A stretch of 64,000 nt of DNA. Source: Nothophaeocryptopus gaeumannii (Eukaryota; Ascomycota; Dothideomycetes; Mycosphaerellales; Mycosphaerellaceae). This document shows positions 19,950-31,421 of the stretch, piece by piece; within the stretch, counting starts at the first letter, position 1, and every line of letters starts with the position of its first letter. Location: positions 2,170,001 through 2,234,000 of the forward strand of contig JASISA010000041.1 in the NCBI GenBank assembly GCA_031771865.1, written 5' to 3'. Position numbers and translations under genes: made by a program. The notes beneath the pieces were generated by a model. That model had not been told where the DNA came from, did not search any database, and worked only from the letters and a program-made list of their open reading frames with translations.

Positions 19950-22301
19950 TCAAGGCCGTCCACCAATGCCGCCAACAGGAGGTCCAGGAGGCGCTCCAGA
20001 TGATCCACTGCCACCAAGAGGTGTGGGCATCATAGATTGTCCTTCAGATGCTTCGGGCACCTTGATGGGGACATTGGTATCGACCTTCAGCTTATCCGGC
20101 AGCTTCTCGCCCCTGACAACAGCCTCCATATCTTCCTTGTTAAGTGTCTCATATTCTAGGAGTGCTTTAGCCAGCCTCTCCAGAGAATCCCGATTGTCGG
20201 TGAGCAGCTTATATGCTCGCTCGCGCCCCTCCTCTACTAAACGGCGAACCTCGTTTTCGATTTGCTGCTTTGTACTCGCCGAAAGTCTGTTGTAGTCGCT
20301 GGCGAGGTCAACGTTGCCGAGAAGTTCTGACATGCCTGCCTGCGTTACCATCTGGTACGCAATGTTGGTCGCGTTGGTGATATCGCTACTGGCCCCCGTC
20401 GTAACGTTGTCAGAGCCGTAGACGAGTTCCTCGGCGACTTTGCCGCCCATGCAAACATCGATTTGTGCAAGCATCTCTCTTCTCGTCTCGCTGACCTTGT
20501 CCATCTCCGGCAGCATGAAGGTGATGCCGAGAGCATGACCACGAGGCATAATGGTGGCTTTGTACAGAGGGTTAGCAGCCTTAGTAAGCATTGCAACGAG
20601 AGCGTGGCCACCTTCGTGGTAGGCTGTCATGAGTTTGTCTTTCTGTTGAATCACGGCTGATTTTCGCTCTGCGCCCAGCATGATCTTGTCTTTGGCCCAG
20701 ACAAGATCTTCGACCGAGACACTGAGCGCCTTGTTTTTGCTAGCGCGGACAGCAGCCTGGTTGCAGATGTTCTCAAGCTCGGCACCAGAGAATCCAGGGC
20801 AGCCACGGGCGACGACCGCTGGGTCGACGGTGCCATCCGTTTTGATGTTCTTGAGGTGATGTTTCAAAATAGCAATGCGGCCACGGACGTCGGGAAGTGG
20901 TACATTGACATTACGATCGAAACGCCCGGGTCGGGTGAGTGCCTTGTCCAGAGATTGTGGGAAGTTGGTTGCACCAATGATTACGACTCCTGTAGTCTGG
21001 TCGAAGCCGTCGAGCTCTGTGAGAAGTTGATTGAGAGTCTGCTTGGCATAGGTAGCATCACGCTCGTGGCGCTTGCTACCTATGGCATCCAACTCATCGA
21101 TGAAGATGATGGCAGGGCTCTTGGCGCGCGCGTTCGTGAAGAGTTCGCGGACACGCTTGGCTCCAACACCAACGTAGACTTCGTCGAATTCGGATCCAGA
21201 CATGTAGAAGAATGGGACTCCAGCCTCTCCAGCAACGGCTCTGGCCAAAAGCGTCTTTCCGGTACCAGGTGGACCAACGAGGAGGACACCCTTGGGAAGT
21301 TTCCCGCCCAGTGTGCTGAACCGATCGGGAGCTTTCAAGAAGTCGACAAGCTCTTGAAGTTCCTCCTTTGCCTCATCGCATCCGTGAACATCGTTGAACT
21401 TGGTGGTCTGCAGCTCAGGCTTGGCCTCGGCGCTTCCAACTCCGCTAATCTTCTTGACAGCGCCAGTAGCTTCGACCATCAGTGTGACAATTACCAACAC
21501 GACGTAGCCGACCAAACAGGAGATGACTAGAAACTTGACCCACTTGAAGACGATGCTGCCCAAGCTCTCATCCACGACAACGTAGAGAGGCTCGCTCTTG
21601 CCGCCTGAGCCTTGCTTCGAGATGCTGATGTTCCCGCCTTGCGTCTTCGCAGAAACAGCCTGGCCAATAGCTTGGAGCTGTTCATTGCTCAGATTGTTTG
21701 ATTGTCCGCCGGGTGTGCGTCCTGCCATTGAACCGTATCCACTCTGTCCGACTTCCGAAGCCCCAATGCGCTCCAACGCTTTATTGTATGCTTGATCGGT
21801 AGCGGAATTCGTGGCGTATCGTCCGGTGTTGTAACGTTCGACGAGGATCTCGGGCATGTTCGCGCGAAGAAGTGCTTGATAGAAGGCGTTCTGAGCAGTT
21901 GCGCTTCCGGGATTGTTATTCGCGGTCTGTTCCATGTGTGCGAGTAGGTTGCGACTGGTTTGAGAGCCCCAGGTATTACCGAAGAGCGTTCTTTGCTGTG
22001 TGAAGCCGACGAAGGTGGTCTTTGGAGGTGCGCGAAGGGTGAAAGGGCCGAGTCTGGTGGCGGTAGAGAAAGATCGCGAGGCGGGCGAGGGAGAAGAGCA
22101 CTCCCTGGTAGCTAGAGATGCGTGTCCTGGAGTCCCTCTTCTCCCAGACGCTTGCCAGGGTGTCGTATTTCCGGCTAGGCCTCTGCGAGCAGTCCGAGCA
22201 GTCCGATCAGGCGCTGTCTTGAGCGCATTTGCGACGACGAACCCCATCTCAGATGTCGTGCTAGCCATATGGGTAAGGCTCAAGGGGGATCGAAACGCCA
22301 T
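19950..22301 (-). CDS. YME1: Mitochondrial i-AAA ATP-dependent zinc metalloprotease YME1
   Basis: Single exon, 783 residues. This inner-membrane protease has its active sites in the intermembrane space and degrades unassembled or damaged inner-membrane and intermembrane-space proteins. The N-terminus is basic and Ser/Thr-rich, fitting a mitochondrial presequence. One transmembrane helix follows VFKWVKFLVISCLVGYVVLV. Walker A is GPPGTGKT with K349, Walker B is IIFIDELDAIG, and the SRH begins with LTRPGRFDRNV. The M41 zinc site is H562-EGGH, with the third ligand in the later NVTTGASSDI region. A Gly/Pro-rich tail follows residue 740. It is head-to-head with the nucleoporin gene, 1,145 bases between ATGs. 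Confidence 0.97.
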   Translation of the reverse strand: MAFRSPLSLTHMASTTSEMGFVVANALKTAPDRTARTARRGLAGNTTPWQASGRRGTPGHASLATRECSSPSPASRSFSTATRLGPFTLRAPPKTTFVGFTQQRTLFGNTWGSQTSRNLLAHMEQTANNNPGSATAQNAFYQALLRANMPEILVERYNTGRYATNSATDQAYNKALERIGASEVGQSGYGSMAGRTPGGQSNNLSNEQLQAIGQAVSAKTQGGNISISKQGSGGKSEPLYVVVDESLGSIVFKWVKFLVISCLVGYVVLVIVTLMVEATGAVKKISGVGSAEAKPELQTTKFNDVHGCDEAKEELQELVDFLKAPDRFSTLGGKLPKGVLLVGPPGTGKTLLARAVAGEAGVPFFYMSGSEFDEVYVGVGAKRVRELFTNARAKSPAIIFIDELDAIGSKRHERDATYAKQTLNQLLTELDGFDQTTGVVIIGATNFPQSLDKALTRPGRFDRNVNVPLPDVRGRIAILKHHLKNIKTDGTVDPAVVARGCPGFSGAELENICNQAAVRASKNKALSVSVEDLVWAKDKIMLGAERKSAVIQQKDKLMTAYHEGGHALVAMLTKAANPLYKATIMPRGHALGITFMLPEMDKVSETRREMLAQIDVCMGGKVAEELVYGSDNVTTGASSDITNATNIAYQMVTQAGMSELLGNVDLASDYNRLSASTKQQIENEVRRLVEEGRERAYKLLTDNRDSLERLAKALLEYETLNKEDMEAVVRGEKLPDKLKVDTNVPIKVPEASEGQSMMPTPLGGSGSSGAPPGPPVGGIGGRP

Positions 22302-23446
22302 GATGGATGGTGTTTATGCGGCAGTCTGCCGCCTGGCAATGGTGAAAGAACCAGTCGGCTACCGATGCGCAAGGAAAACAGAAGAGAATGATGAGATGCC
22401 GGCCAAGGAGAAGATGGATTGTGGTCGTGTGCACAATGCTGTAATGGGAGCGAGAGTCGTGTGAGGCGATCAAAGTTGAAGAGTCGAGGTCATCGTTGTC
22501 CCGTCGGGCATCGGCGAAACCAGGAACGAAGTCACGGGACCGACTAGATTACATTCCCACTCACATGCAGTGGCCAAGACATAAAATCTGATATTCGATC
22601 TCATAAGTAGTCAAGAGGCGAGGGAGCGAGTATCATTCGAGAGTCTGCATTGGTCTAGATGTTCTCTCGCGTCACTCAGGCAGACAATCCTCCACTGGTG
22701 CCTGGCTGCGCCTCTGATGCCTGGTATTGGACGTATATAAGCAAATTCGCCCATATCTAGCAACATACAACGCCCTTGTCCTTCCCCTCATACAAAATTG
22801 TGTCAAGACGTGCCTCTTGATCGTCTCCATCGCATTGCATATTCAAGTGAAAGTGATAGGGTCGAAGTGAAGGTCTTCGTTTCTTGGCCGTGCCCGTGCG
22901 TTGCTGTAGATCGATCTGATTGGCTGGAGTCCTGGAGCTTCCTCATCCACTGCAGCTTCTCACTCTCTGCGCGTCCGCACCTCCCTCCTACTGAAGCATT
23001 GTCGCGCCGTCTCTTCTTTTCTTCGCGCCTCGTTCACCACACCGACCGTTCTTCCTTGTCAATCATCTTGCATGGCGCGTGCGAAGTGACGTTGGAGACC
23101 ATATTCGCATCATCAGCGATTTGTGCGACCTTCGAACATCTTTTCAACCCACCCCCAAGAGGTACGCACAAACTTCCACTGCACCAACCAGACGCGCGCA
23201 CCCGCCCTCGATCACCGCCGAAAGCATACATTTGACGTACATAAGAAGGTACGACGCGATCTCGAGATCTTGGGCGCGCGTTTCCAGACGTTCCGCGCTC
23301 AGCACTGACACTCCCATTTCGACATCCAGATCACCGAGGCTCATTACCGATATCCGCTCGAACACGGGATAGAGCGCATTTTTCGATAACTCCAGCGCAC
23401 GAGCGCGACCTCGGTCCACCGAATTACGCCTGCATCTCGCGACGGT
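22302..23446. promoter_or_regulatory. Divergent promoter region between YME1 and the nucleoporin gene
   Basis: Both genes start outward from this 1,145-base region. A TATATAA at 22734-22740 on the plus strand is a possible TATA box, but it is 700 bases from the nucleoporin ATG, so the leader would be long or spliced. No gene is recognised inside. Confidence 0.5.
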
Positions 23447-26400
23447 ATGTCTTTCGGATTCGGGGGAGGAAACACGAACACCGGCTTCGGCGGTGGCTTC
23501 GGTGGGGGCAATACCAGCGGAAGCTTTGGCAGCAACGCGGCCTCGACTGGCGGCGGACTATTTGGCGGAAACACTGCGACATCAGGAGGCTTTGGCTCAA
23601 CAGGAGGCGGGTTCGGAGCGAACAACGCCAGCGGCGGATTCGGCGCGAAGCCAGCAGGAGGATTCGGAAGCACAGCTACTACGAGTGGTGGAGGAGGCCC
23701 GTTCGGAGGCGGCACCAGCACCACTGGAGGCTTTGGCGGCGGAGGCGGTGGATTTGGGAGCACGAACACCGCAAGCACAGGATTTGGAGGTGCCAACACT
23801 AGTGGAGGTAAGACTATCCATCCCCCCCGAGAAAGCGCAATAGGACGCAAAGGAAGCGCAGAGCTCTTGCAGACACGAGATGCGGATAGAGACGGACCAA
23901 GGAACGGGACATCCGACACTAACACGCGTGCAGGACTTTTCGGTGGTCAGAACAAGCCAGCTGCTGGTGGATTTGTCGCAACGAACACTACCGGTGGCTC
24001 CATCTTCGGTGGAGGCGCGAGCAACACCTCGAGCGGAGGCTTCGGTGCCAACAACGCGCAAAGCAACCCATTCGGCGGCAGCGGCACCAACCCCGGCTTC
24101 GGTGCCTCTAATACCAACAACGCTACCAGCGGTGGCTTCGGTGGTGGATTTGGTGCGAGCGGTGGGCAGCAGAGCAATAATGGCACTGCAGGTACCCCAT
24201 TCCAAGCTTTCCAAGAGAAGGATGGCGCCTCCAGCCAGACGTCACACTACCAATCGATCACATTCCAGCAGCCTTATCAACAAAAAAGCTTCGAGGAACT
24301 TCGAGTAGAAGACTATCTACAAGGTAGACGATACGGAAACACCAACGGCCAAGCAGGAAGCTTCGGCGCAAGCACTGGCTTCGGTGGCAGTTTGTTCGGC
24401 GGTAACAACAACACCACTTCAAGCACCACTGGCGGCGGCCTGTTCGGCGCCAACAACAACGCTGCCACCAGCAACACCAGCACAGGCTTTGGAGGAGGCT
24501 TTGGAGCGAACAACAACACGTCGACGTCAGGCGGATTTGGCGGCGGCAGCACCGGGGGTGGACTGTTCGGAAATCAGAACAAGCCTGCTGGAGGTCTTTT
24601 CGGGGCAAGCACTGGTGCCACGACTGGTGGATTCGGAAGCACGACAGGAAGCACAGGAGGTCTTTTTGGCGCGAACAACACCACTCCCGCCAACACTGGC
24701 TTTGGCACCAATAACACGTCAAATACTGGTGGAGGACTGTTCGGATCTAACAATCAACAGCAGAACAAGCCCGCGTTTGGCGGCTTTGGCTCCACCGCGA
24801 CAAGTAACACCGGAGGAGGTTTTGGTAACACCACGAATACTGGAGGCGGACTGTTCGGTAGCGGCACAAATACCCACACAAACGCCGGTGGCGGCCTATT
24901 TGGCTCGAACAACATCCAGCCGCAGCAACAACAGCAGAGCAACCCATTTGGCGCAAGCACGAATACTGGTGGTGGACTGTTTGGTGCGCAGCAGAACAAG
25001 CCTGCAGGAGGTGGCCTCTTTGGTAGCAGCACCACAAATACGAATACTGGTGGAGGCTTGTTCGGGTCGAACAATAACCAGCAACAACAACAGCAGTCTG
25101 GTGGTCTCTTCGTTTCGAACAACAACGCGAGCAGTGGAGGCGGTCTTTTCGGCAACAACCAGAGCAAGCCAGCTGGTGGCGGTCTTTTCGGGAGCAGCAC
25201 CACCAACACGAACACAGGCGGTGGACTCTTCGGCAGTAACCAGCAGCAGAGCAACACTGGTGGCGGGTTATTTGGCGGGAACAACCACGCGAACACCGGT
25301 GGCGGCTCTCTCTTCGGCGGAAGCACCCAAAACAAGCCAGCTGGCGGTCTGTTCGGAAGCACGAACAACAACAACTCCGGTGGTAGCTCACTGTTTGGTG
25401 GCCTGAACAACAACCAGAACCAGCAAGCGAATGCCGGCAGCAGTCTCTTCGGTGGCTCGACTGGCCAAAACCAAGGCGGCAACTCGCTCTTCGGTGGTAG
25501 CATGAACCAGAGCCAAAACCAACAAAGCCAGCTTCATGCCAGTCTAACGTTGTCGCCATACGGCAACGACCAGCTCTTCAGCTCTCTTGGGCAGTCTTCT
25601 ACCCCGGTTGGCCCTCTCGCGACGCCTCTCGCGGGTGCGAGACCAACTCCATCCAAGACACCAAGCTTGCTGTCTAGCACACGGCTCAACTCGCCTGTCT
25701 ACACGCCAAGAGCAAGCACACTCGGTCGCAACGGCGGCTACGGCTTCACTTATTCTACCTATGGCACTCCAGGATCGGCTTACTCTGTCAGCCTGGCCCC
25801 ACAGGCTAGCAGCTTGTTGAAACCCACGGGCAGCCTGGGTAGTGCTCTCACCAGCCGACTTGCTAAGAGCATGTCGATGAACAACCTGCGCGGGGACACT
25901 CCCACCCGAGATGGCGACAGCTTGCTTCGTCCAACTCCTGGCAGCGCTACGAGCCGTTACCTCAACGCGGGCAATATGCGCAAGCTCACTATCGACCGCG
26001 GCCTGCGTACTGATTTGTTCTCTCCTCCGCCAGCGGAGACGCCCAAGCAGATCGAAGCCGCCCGAGACGACAGCACTCCAACACTCGCAAAGAAGGTCAG
26101 CTTCGACAGTTCTGCTTCTGGCTTGAAGCAGACAGAAGCTCGGCCGACTACCAACAATGCCGTCGTGCGGACCGAGACTTCTGACGATGAGGAAGCCTCG
26201 CCAGGCATCTCACGTCGACCGCAGACTAATGGGACTGTCGAAATGGAGCAAGTTGCCGGCTCTTCGCGACTCACCGGCATCCCTGAAGCCGACGAGCGCT
26301 CTGTGTCTGCGCCCAGCACAAAGAGACCTGCAGAGAAGGTGGGAGGCAAGGAGGGCACCGTTGCTGTCGGCGACTACTGCTGCAAGCCTTCTATCAAAGA

Positions 26401-29400
26401 CCTGAAGAACATGTCGAAGACGCAGCTCTCAAAGCTTGGCGGGTTCACTGTCGGTCGACAAGGCGTTGGCCGCATTGAGTTCGGTCCTTGCGACCTTTCA
26501 GGTTCAGACGTTGATCTTGACCACATCTTCGACCCCTCCACGGAGGATTTGAAAGATACTGAGCCTAAGGGTATCGTTCTGCTCAAGATTCGTCAAGCAA
26601 CTGTCTACCCCGACAGCCGAAAGAAGCCACCTCGGGGCCAAGGTTTGAACGTGCCCAGCACCATCTACCTCGAGAACTCATGGCCAAGAAGTCATGGTGG
26701 CCGCAGAGCTGTGTTGGCCAAGAGCGGGCCCCAATTCGAGAAGCACGTGAACCGCTTCAAGAAGATAGGGGGCACCGAGTTTGTGTCCTACGACGCCGAT
26801 ACTGGCATCTGGGTGTTCAAAGTCCAACACTTCACGACCTACGGACTGGACGACGACGACAACTCCCTCTATGACGAGAGCGAGGAAATGGAGGGTGTGC
26901 AGCAGGAGTCCAGCGAGCTTAGCGAGCCGCCCGCCACTCCTGGCCGCGAAGATGACACGATGCATAGCATGCAGACCGACACGGGCGACGTCGATGACAC
27001 CTTCGAATTCAAGACGACACAGCGTTCCCGATCCAGCCTCCGTAGCTCGCACATCCCTGGCGGCTTTGATGAACCCCAGAATGCGGAGGTCACATTTGAT
27101 TACGACGATCCGAGTGGAGATGAAGACATCGTTGATGAGCACGTGATGTCTGGCGGCTTGGGTAACGCAGACAACGTCTTCTCGCCACAAGGCGGCGCCG
27201 TGCAAGCTCCTTCACCAGCAGCATTTGAGCGGCTCAACTCCAGTATGGCGCTTGACGAGACAAACGGCGCAGTTGACATTGCTGAGGAGACACAGGACGA
27301 CCCGGAACCTCAGCCCGAGCTCCCAGGCTCTTTCATTCCTGAGGAGCCGAAAATGCTGCGATCTATTCTCAAGCCCACGACTACCGGTCTGTCAGCGTTC
27401 ACCAGTCCAGAGAAGTTGGTGAACGACACTTGGGAAGATCAGCTGCAGCGCACCATGAGCCCGAAGAAGCGAGACCGACAAGCACTGCGAGGCTTGCAGC
27501 AGAGCGTGCTTCGGGGTGAGCGCGATGATGCTGTTGACAGTCCTTTCAAACGCAGCATGCTCGGGCAGAGCACCCTTGGCCAAAGCTATTTGGCGCAGAA
27601 GAGCGCGAAGAAGGTTGGCTTCGGTGCGAGCACTGTTGGCGGGAAGAATGACCTCGGCAAGAGCCAGGCATTTCGAAACAGCATGGACCTGATGAATTCG
27701 CTCTGGGCGCAGGAGAGGAGTGATCGGAGGACCAGGGCCAAAGGCTTCGAGGTATGAAACCCCAGTTGCGCTAACCAACCCTCCAGCCCTGCATACCCTG
27801 AATCCACCCTCTATATTACAGAACACGACTGTGGCGGAGGAAATGACAGCTCCGATTTGGGCGTTCCGTCACGACTCATGCATAACACGATGATTTGCAT
27901 GTTGTAAAAGTACGTAGCTGAGACTTGAATAGAACCCGTACCCCAAAAAACCTCGCCTATCCGCCTCCGCCGAACTCGACGCGCAAGAAGCCGCATTCCA
28001 CGACTCCATGAAACCGACCTTCTCGCATGACGGCACGTTAGTCTATTCTGTTCCCGGTTCTGCGAAGCAGGTGGACGATCCGCTCGTCACCGCCCTTCAA
28101 CCACTTGTGGGAGAGCACAAAGAGGTCCGCTTTGCTCGATTCGCGCGGCCTGAAGATCTAAACACGCCAACTTTGACGGTGCAGAAAGACATCACGCACA
28201 TCGACAATGCTGATGGATTTCCACGGGCACAAACCAATTCCGCTCATGTGACATTCGGGCAGCTCGAGGAGAGCTCCCCCGATACAGCCGAAAATGCCAT
28301 CTGGTCGCTTGCCAAGACACTCTTCGATCCCGTCAAACTTGCTTGCGAGAAGTTGATTCCAGGAATGACCGACGATCAGATTGCAGAGTTTGAGCCACGA
28401 TTGAGGAAAGACGCGTTTGTGCTTGAGTGGTCTGACCTGGTAGGGACATTCATCAAGGACCTGGCCACAGTAGCTAAGAGCGCTGAGGAGAGGGCATTGC
28501 TTTGTCTCACCAAGAACGATGTGACAGGCGCGGCGGAAGCTCTGGCCAAGGCGAACAACTTCCGCTTGGCTACACTTGTGGCGCAGCTACCGAGCACCCA
28601 GGACAGTCGAGAGGTTATGCGCGCCCAGATCGAATCATGGCGCAGCCGAAATGACTGGAGCGAGATGTCTGATGCTGTACGCGCTTTGTACTCCATTCTT
28701 GCCGGCGAGACATGCGTGATTGCAGGCAAGAATGGACCAAAGGAAGACCGCGTCCCCGAGGTATCTATGGCCAAGCGCTTTGGTCTCAGCTGGCTGCAAA
28801 GTTTTGCGTTGAGAGTCTTCTTCGGAGGTTTCAGTGATCTCAAAGATGCAGTTCTCGCATACACTGAAGATCTCGCCAATGGTCGCGAGAGCATCCTCCC
28901 TGCACCTTGGTGGGGTCAGCAGGATCTCAATGACGCCGATGTTACTGGCAGAGAAGATACCTTGCTGGGCTTACTCAAGCTGTACTCTACAACCGCCGCC
29001 TACCCTGCAGACGCGGAGGCCCTTTTCGATCCGAAAACTGTATCTGGATCTTCCAACAACTCTCGTGTTGCCTGGCAACTGGCGACTCTCCTAAATGCCA
29101 AGGGCTTTGCTCACTATCTATCAGAGGAGAAGCTCGACCAGCTGTCCCTCGACTTTGCGGCTCAACTGGAGAACGGCGACAAGTTCGTCACTGCAATCTG
29201 GGTCCTGCTCCATGTGAAGAACAAGGCGTCCCGAGAGACCATTGTCAAAGCTGTCCTGATGCGCAAAGGTGGTCGTATTCCCGATGCCAGCATCAACGAC
29301 TCCGGAGCAGAGAGAGGCAACGTCTGGAACATTCTGACCGAAACCAACAAGATTCCTGAAGCACTCCTTTGGGATGCCAAAGCTCTGCATGCGCGCGCAG

Positions 29401-29888
29401 TACTCAAGAGCCCTGTCTTTCAGACCAACTACCTTCTCTCGGCTGGCAAGTTCCAAGAAGCACACGACGTGGTCTGCACCATCATCGGTCCTCAAGCCGT
29501 CATTGAAGAAGATTACGACGAACTCAAGAAGATCCTCGGTCGCTTCCCAGAGCATCGCACGCCTGCCGGCTGGGAGTGCGGCGGCGCCGTCTTCCAATCA
29601 TTCACCGACCTCATGTACATGAAGCAAGAGCTCAAGCGCAAGCCTTCGGGTAAAGCTGTCATGGCGAACCTTCGTGACGGTCTGGAGGCTATGGGTAATG
29701 CGGATGTCAAGATTGGGCTTGAGGAGAAGGTTGCGTTGGTTGAGATGAGGAGGATCCTGCAAGAGGAGATTCGGGATTTGAATGACCTACCTGTTGAGAT
29801 GAGAGGTGATCATGATAGCATGGAGGGTATTGAGGGTGGTAAGGGGTTGCTCGAGCGGTATCAGCAGGCTATGGTCGTTGTTGCTTAG
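23447..29888 (+). CDS. NUP145: Nup98-Nup96 precursor nucleoporin (yeast NUP145 / S. pombe nup189 type)
   Basis: Three exons, 23447-23807, 23934-27751 and 27933-29888, giving 2,044 residues. The first 780 residues are FG and GLFG repeats that form the nuclear pore permeability barrier. A GLEBS-like segment (SFEELRVEDYLQG) lies near residues 235-250. A Ser/Pro-rich linker follows, then the autoproteolytic domain ending KVQHFTTYGL with H1086-F1087-T1088; the family self-cleaves after this Phe into an N-terminal FG nucleoporin and a C-terminal Nup96/Nup145C scaffold of about 957 residues belonging to the Y-complex. The last intron joins GFE to NPYPKKPRLSA in phase. The first intron is 126 bases and stop-free (see findings). 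Confidence 0.95.
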
Positions 29889-30241
29889 AGAGCGCGACGT
29901 CGAGATTCTGTGATTAGGTGGTGAGGCGGTTTGGTCCTCAATAGGCGCCAGGGGTGTGATGAGGGTGCCACATCGCAATTGGGTACTTCACCTATGCTTC
30001 GAAGTAGATATATCAAGGAATGGTTCATTTGAGGTCCATTTCTCAGGACATTCGCCGCTCTTTCTGACCAAGTTCGCTGGAAACATGCGTCCAGCCACCG
30101 GAGTTGGAAAAGTGATGCCTGGCCACAAAGCCACAACTGAATTTTCCAGTGCTATCCGGACAGCCTTGTCGACAGCTCGAAGTATCTTCGTTACACAGAC
30201 GACATCTTCAATCTACGTTCTGCTTGTACACACCCGGCATC
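29889..30241. other. Intergenic between the nucleoporin gene and F-box-like copy 3
   Basis: No gene recognised; it contains the nucleoporin 3' UTR and the promoter of the next gene. Confidence 0.4.
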
Positions 30242-30982
30242 ATGGCAAACTCCATTATCAGGACGTATGCATGCTTTCTCGACCTACCCTCAGAACTCAG
30301 GAACGTGATCTACCAGCTCGCTTTACAGCGCTCCACTAGACCCATTCGGCTCTTGCCAACTGACGACACCTCTCGCAAGCTGTTCCCAAATGCTCGCTTC
30401 AGAAGCATTCTTAAAGCATGGCCTAATATTCTCTTGGCGTGCAAGTCTGTGAACGCGGAAGGTACACCCATCCTCTATGGAGCTCACGTTTTCCGGGCAT
30501 GGGTCGCTTCCCTGATCTTCTTTATACAGGATATTGGGAGCTCGGCCCAATTTGTGAGGCATGTGAGGGTTATGTATGCGCATTTGTATCATCGGTTGAC
30601 TTCGTTCATTATTATTCTAGAGAGCTGTGGGGGGTTTGGGCTACAGAATTTGGAGTTTGAGGGGCTGGAGTTGGATTCGGTGAAGAGATTTACGAGGGAT
30701 CTGGTTTCGCTTGCGGAGAGATATGAGATGTTCAGGGGGAAGGCGGGAGAGGACAGGGAGGAGAACAAAGAGCTGTGGGATGTCGTGAACGTGGCGCCTC
30801 CTGACAGGCTGAGGGAGCCGTTCTATGGCAGACGACTTGGGAGTGCTGGCGCTGATGGATATGAGAGAGTCTTGAGAGAGTTCCAGAGGACCGGGAGTGC
30901 TTTGATCAAGGAGCTGAAAGAGCTGGTGAAGAGCTCGAGACCAAGAGCACCTGGGATGGAAGTGCTCAGATTTTGGATGTAG
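30242..30982 (+). CDS. F-box-like / 2EXR-type protein, copy 3
   Basis: Intronless, 246 residues from ATG at 30242. CFLDLPSELRNVIYQLALQ is at residues 12-30, followed by ILLACKSVNAEGTPILYGAHVFRAW and a leucine-rich middle section, then a charged helical C-terminus (REFQRTGSALIKELKELVK). It lacks the extra N-terminal exon of copies 1 and 2. The in-frame region upstream of this ATG is open but not family-like. It lies about 440 bases upstream of a broken relative, so the two may derive from a local duplication. Function unknown. Confidence 0.8.
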   Translation: MANSIIRTYACFLDLPSELRNVIYQLALQRSTRPIRLLPTDDTSRKLFPNARFRSILKAWPNILLACKSVNAEGTPILYGAHVFRAWVASLIFFIQDIGSSAQFVRHVRVMYAHLYHRLTSFIIILESCGGFGLQNLEFEGLELDSVKRFTRDLVSLAERYEMFRGKAGEDREENKELWDVVNVAPPDRLREPFYGRRLGSAGADGYERVLREFQRTGSALIKELKELVKSSRPRAPGMEVLRFWM

Positions 30983-31421
30983 CATGGATGGGGGCTATCA
31001 CACGGCTTTCAGCATTATGACTGCTCTGAAAGCCATGATCTGAGCATGCGAGCATGAGTTCTGAAGTCAGAGCTCGAAAGCACCCAACAACGCTGCTTCC
31101 TTCCTGCATCAGGAATTTTTGAACCAATCCCGATCGATGATCCTGGACTGGACGATTTGAGTCTATCTTAAAACCCTTCTGGACTTCTTGGCGAGCCGTA
31201 CCGCGGTGGGCATCGTTTTCGCGGTCTTTTTTAAGCTCTTTGACTGCCCTTCAAGGTTCATTGTGCGCTTCATATGCGGCTGTGAATAATGACCTTGGTC
31301 GCCGCGACGCACAACGCTTCGCCCTTCACCCTGTACGAAACATCCGCAGATTCCTTCCGCGGTCATCAATTTCGACCCCTTTCTGGTCATCACCGAAGTG
31401 CAACAGCCAACAATAGCCAGT
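30983..31421. other. Intergenic between F-box-like copies 3 and 4
   Basis: No gene recognised. Confidence 0.4.

Noticed and set aside
24384..25406. 340-codon plus-strand frame within the nucleoporin gene
   Set aside because: It is a shifted reading of the same repeats, with no independent features.
24313..25559. Long minus-strand frames opposite the nucleoporin FG repeats (Pro/Leu-rich or Cys/Ser-rich)
   Set aside because: They are the complement of Gly/Asn/Phe-rich repeats, which rarely contain stop codons on the other strand; they are compositional shadows.
27827..27930. Possible extra short exon of the nucleoporin gene after a ttacag acceptor at 27827
   Set aside because: It runs into a TGA before any usable donor; a single intron 27752-27932 joins GFE to NPYPKKPR in phase and gives family-like text.
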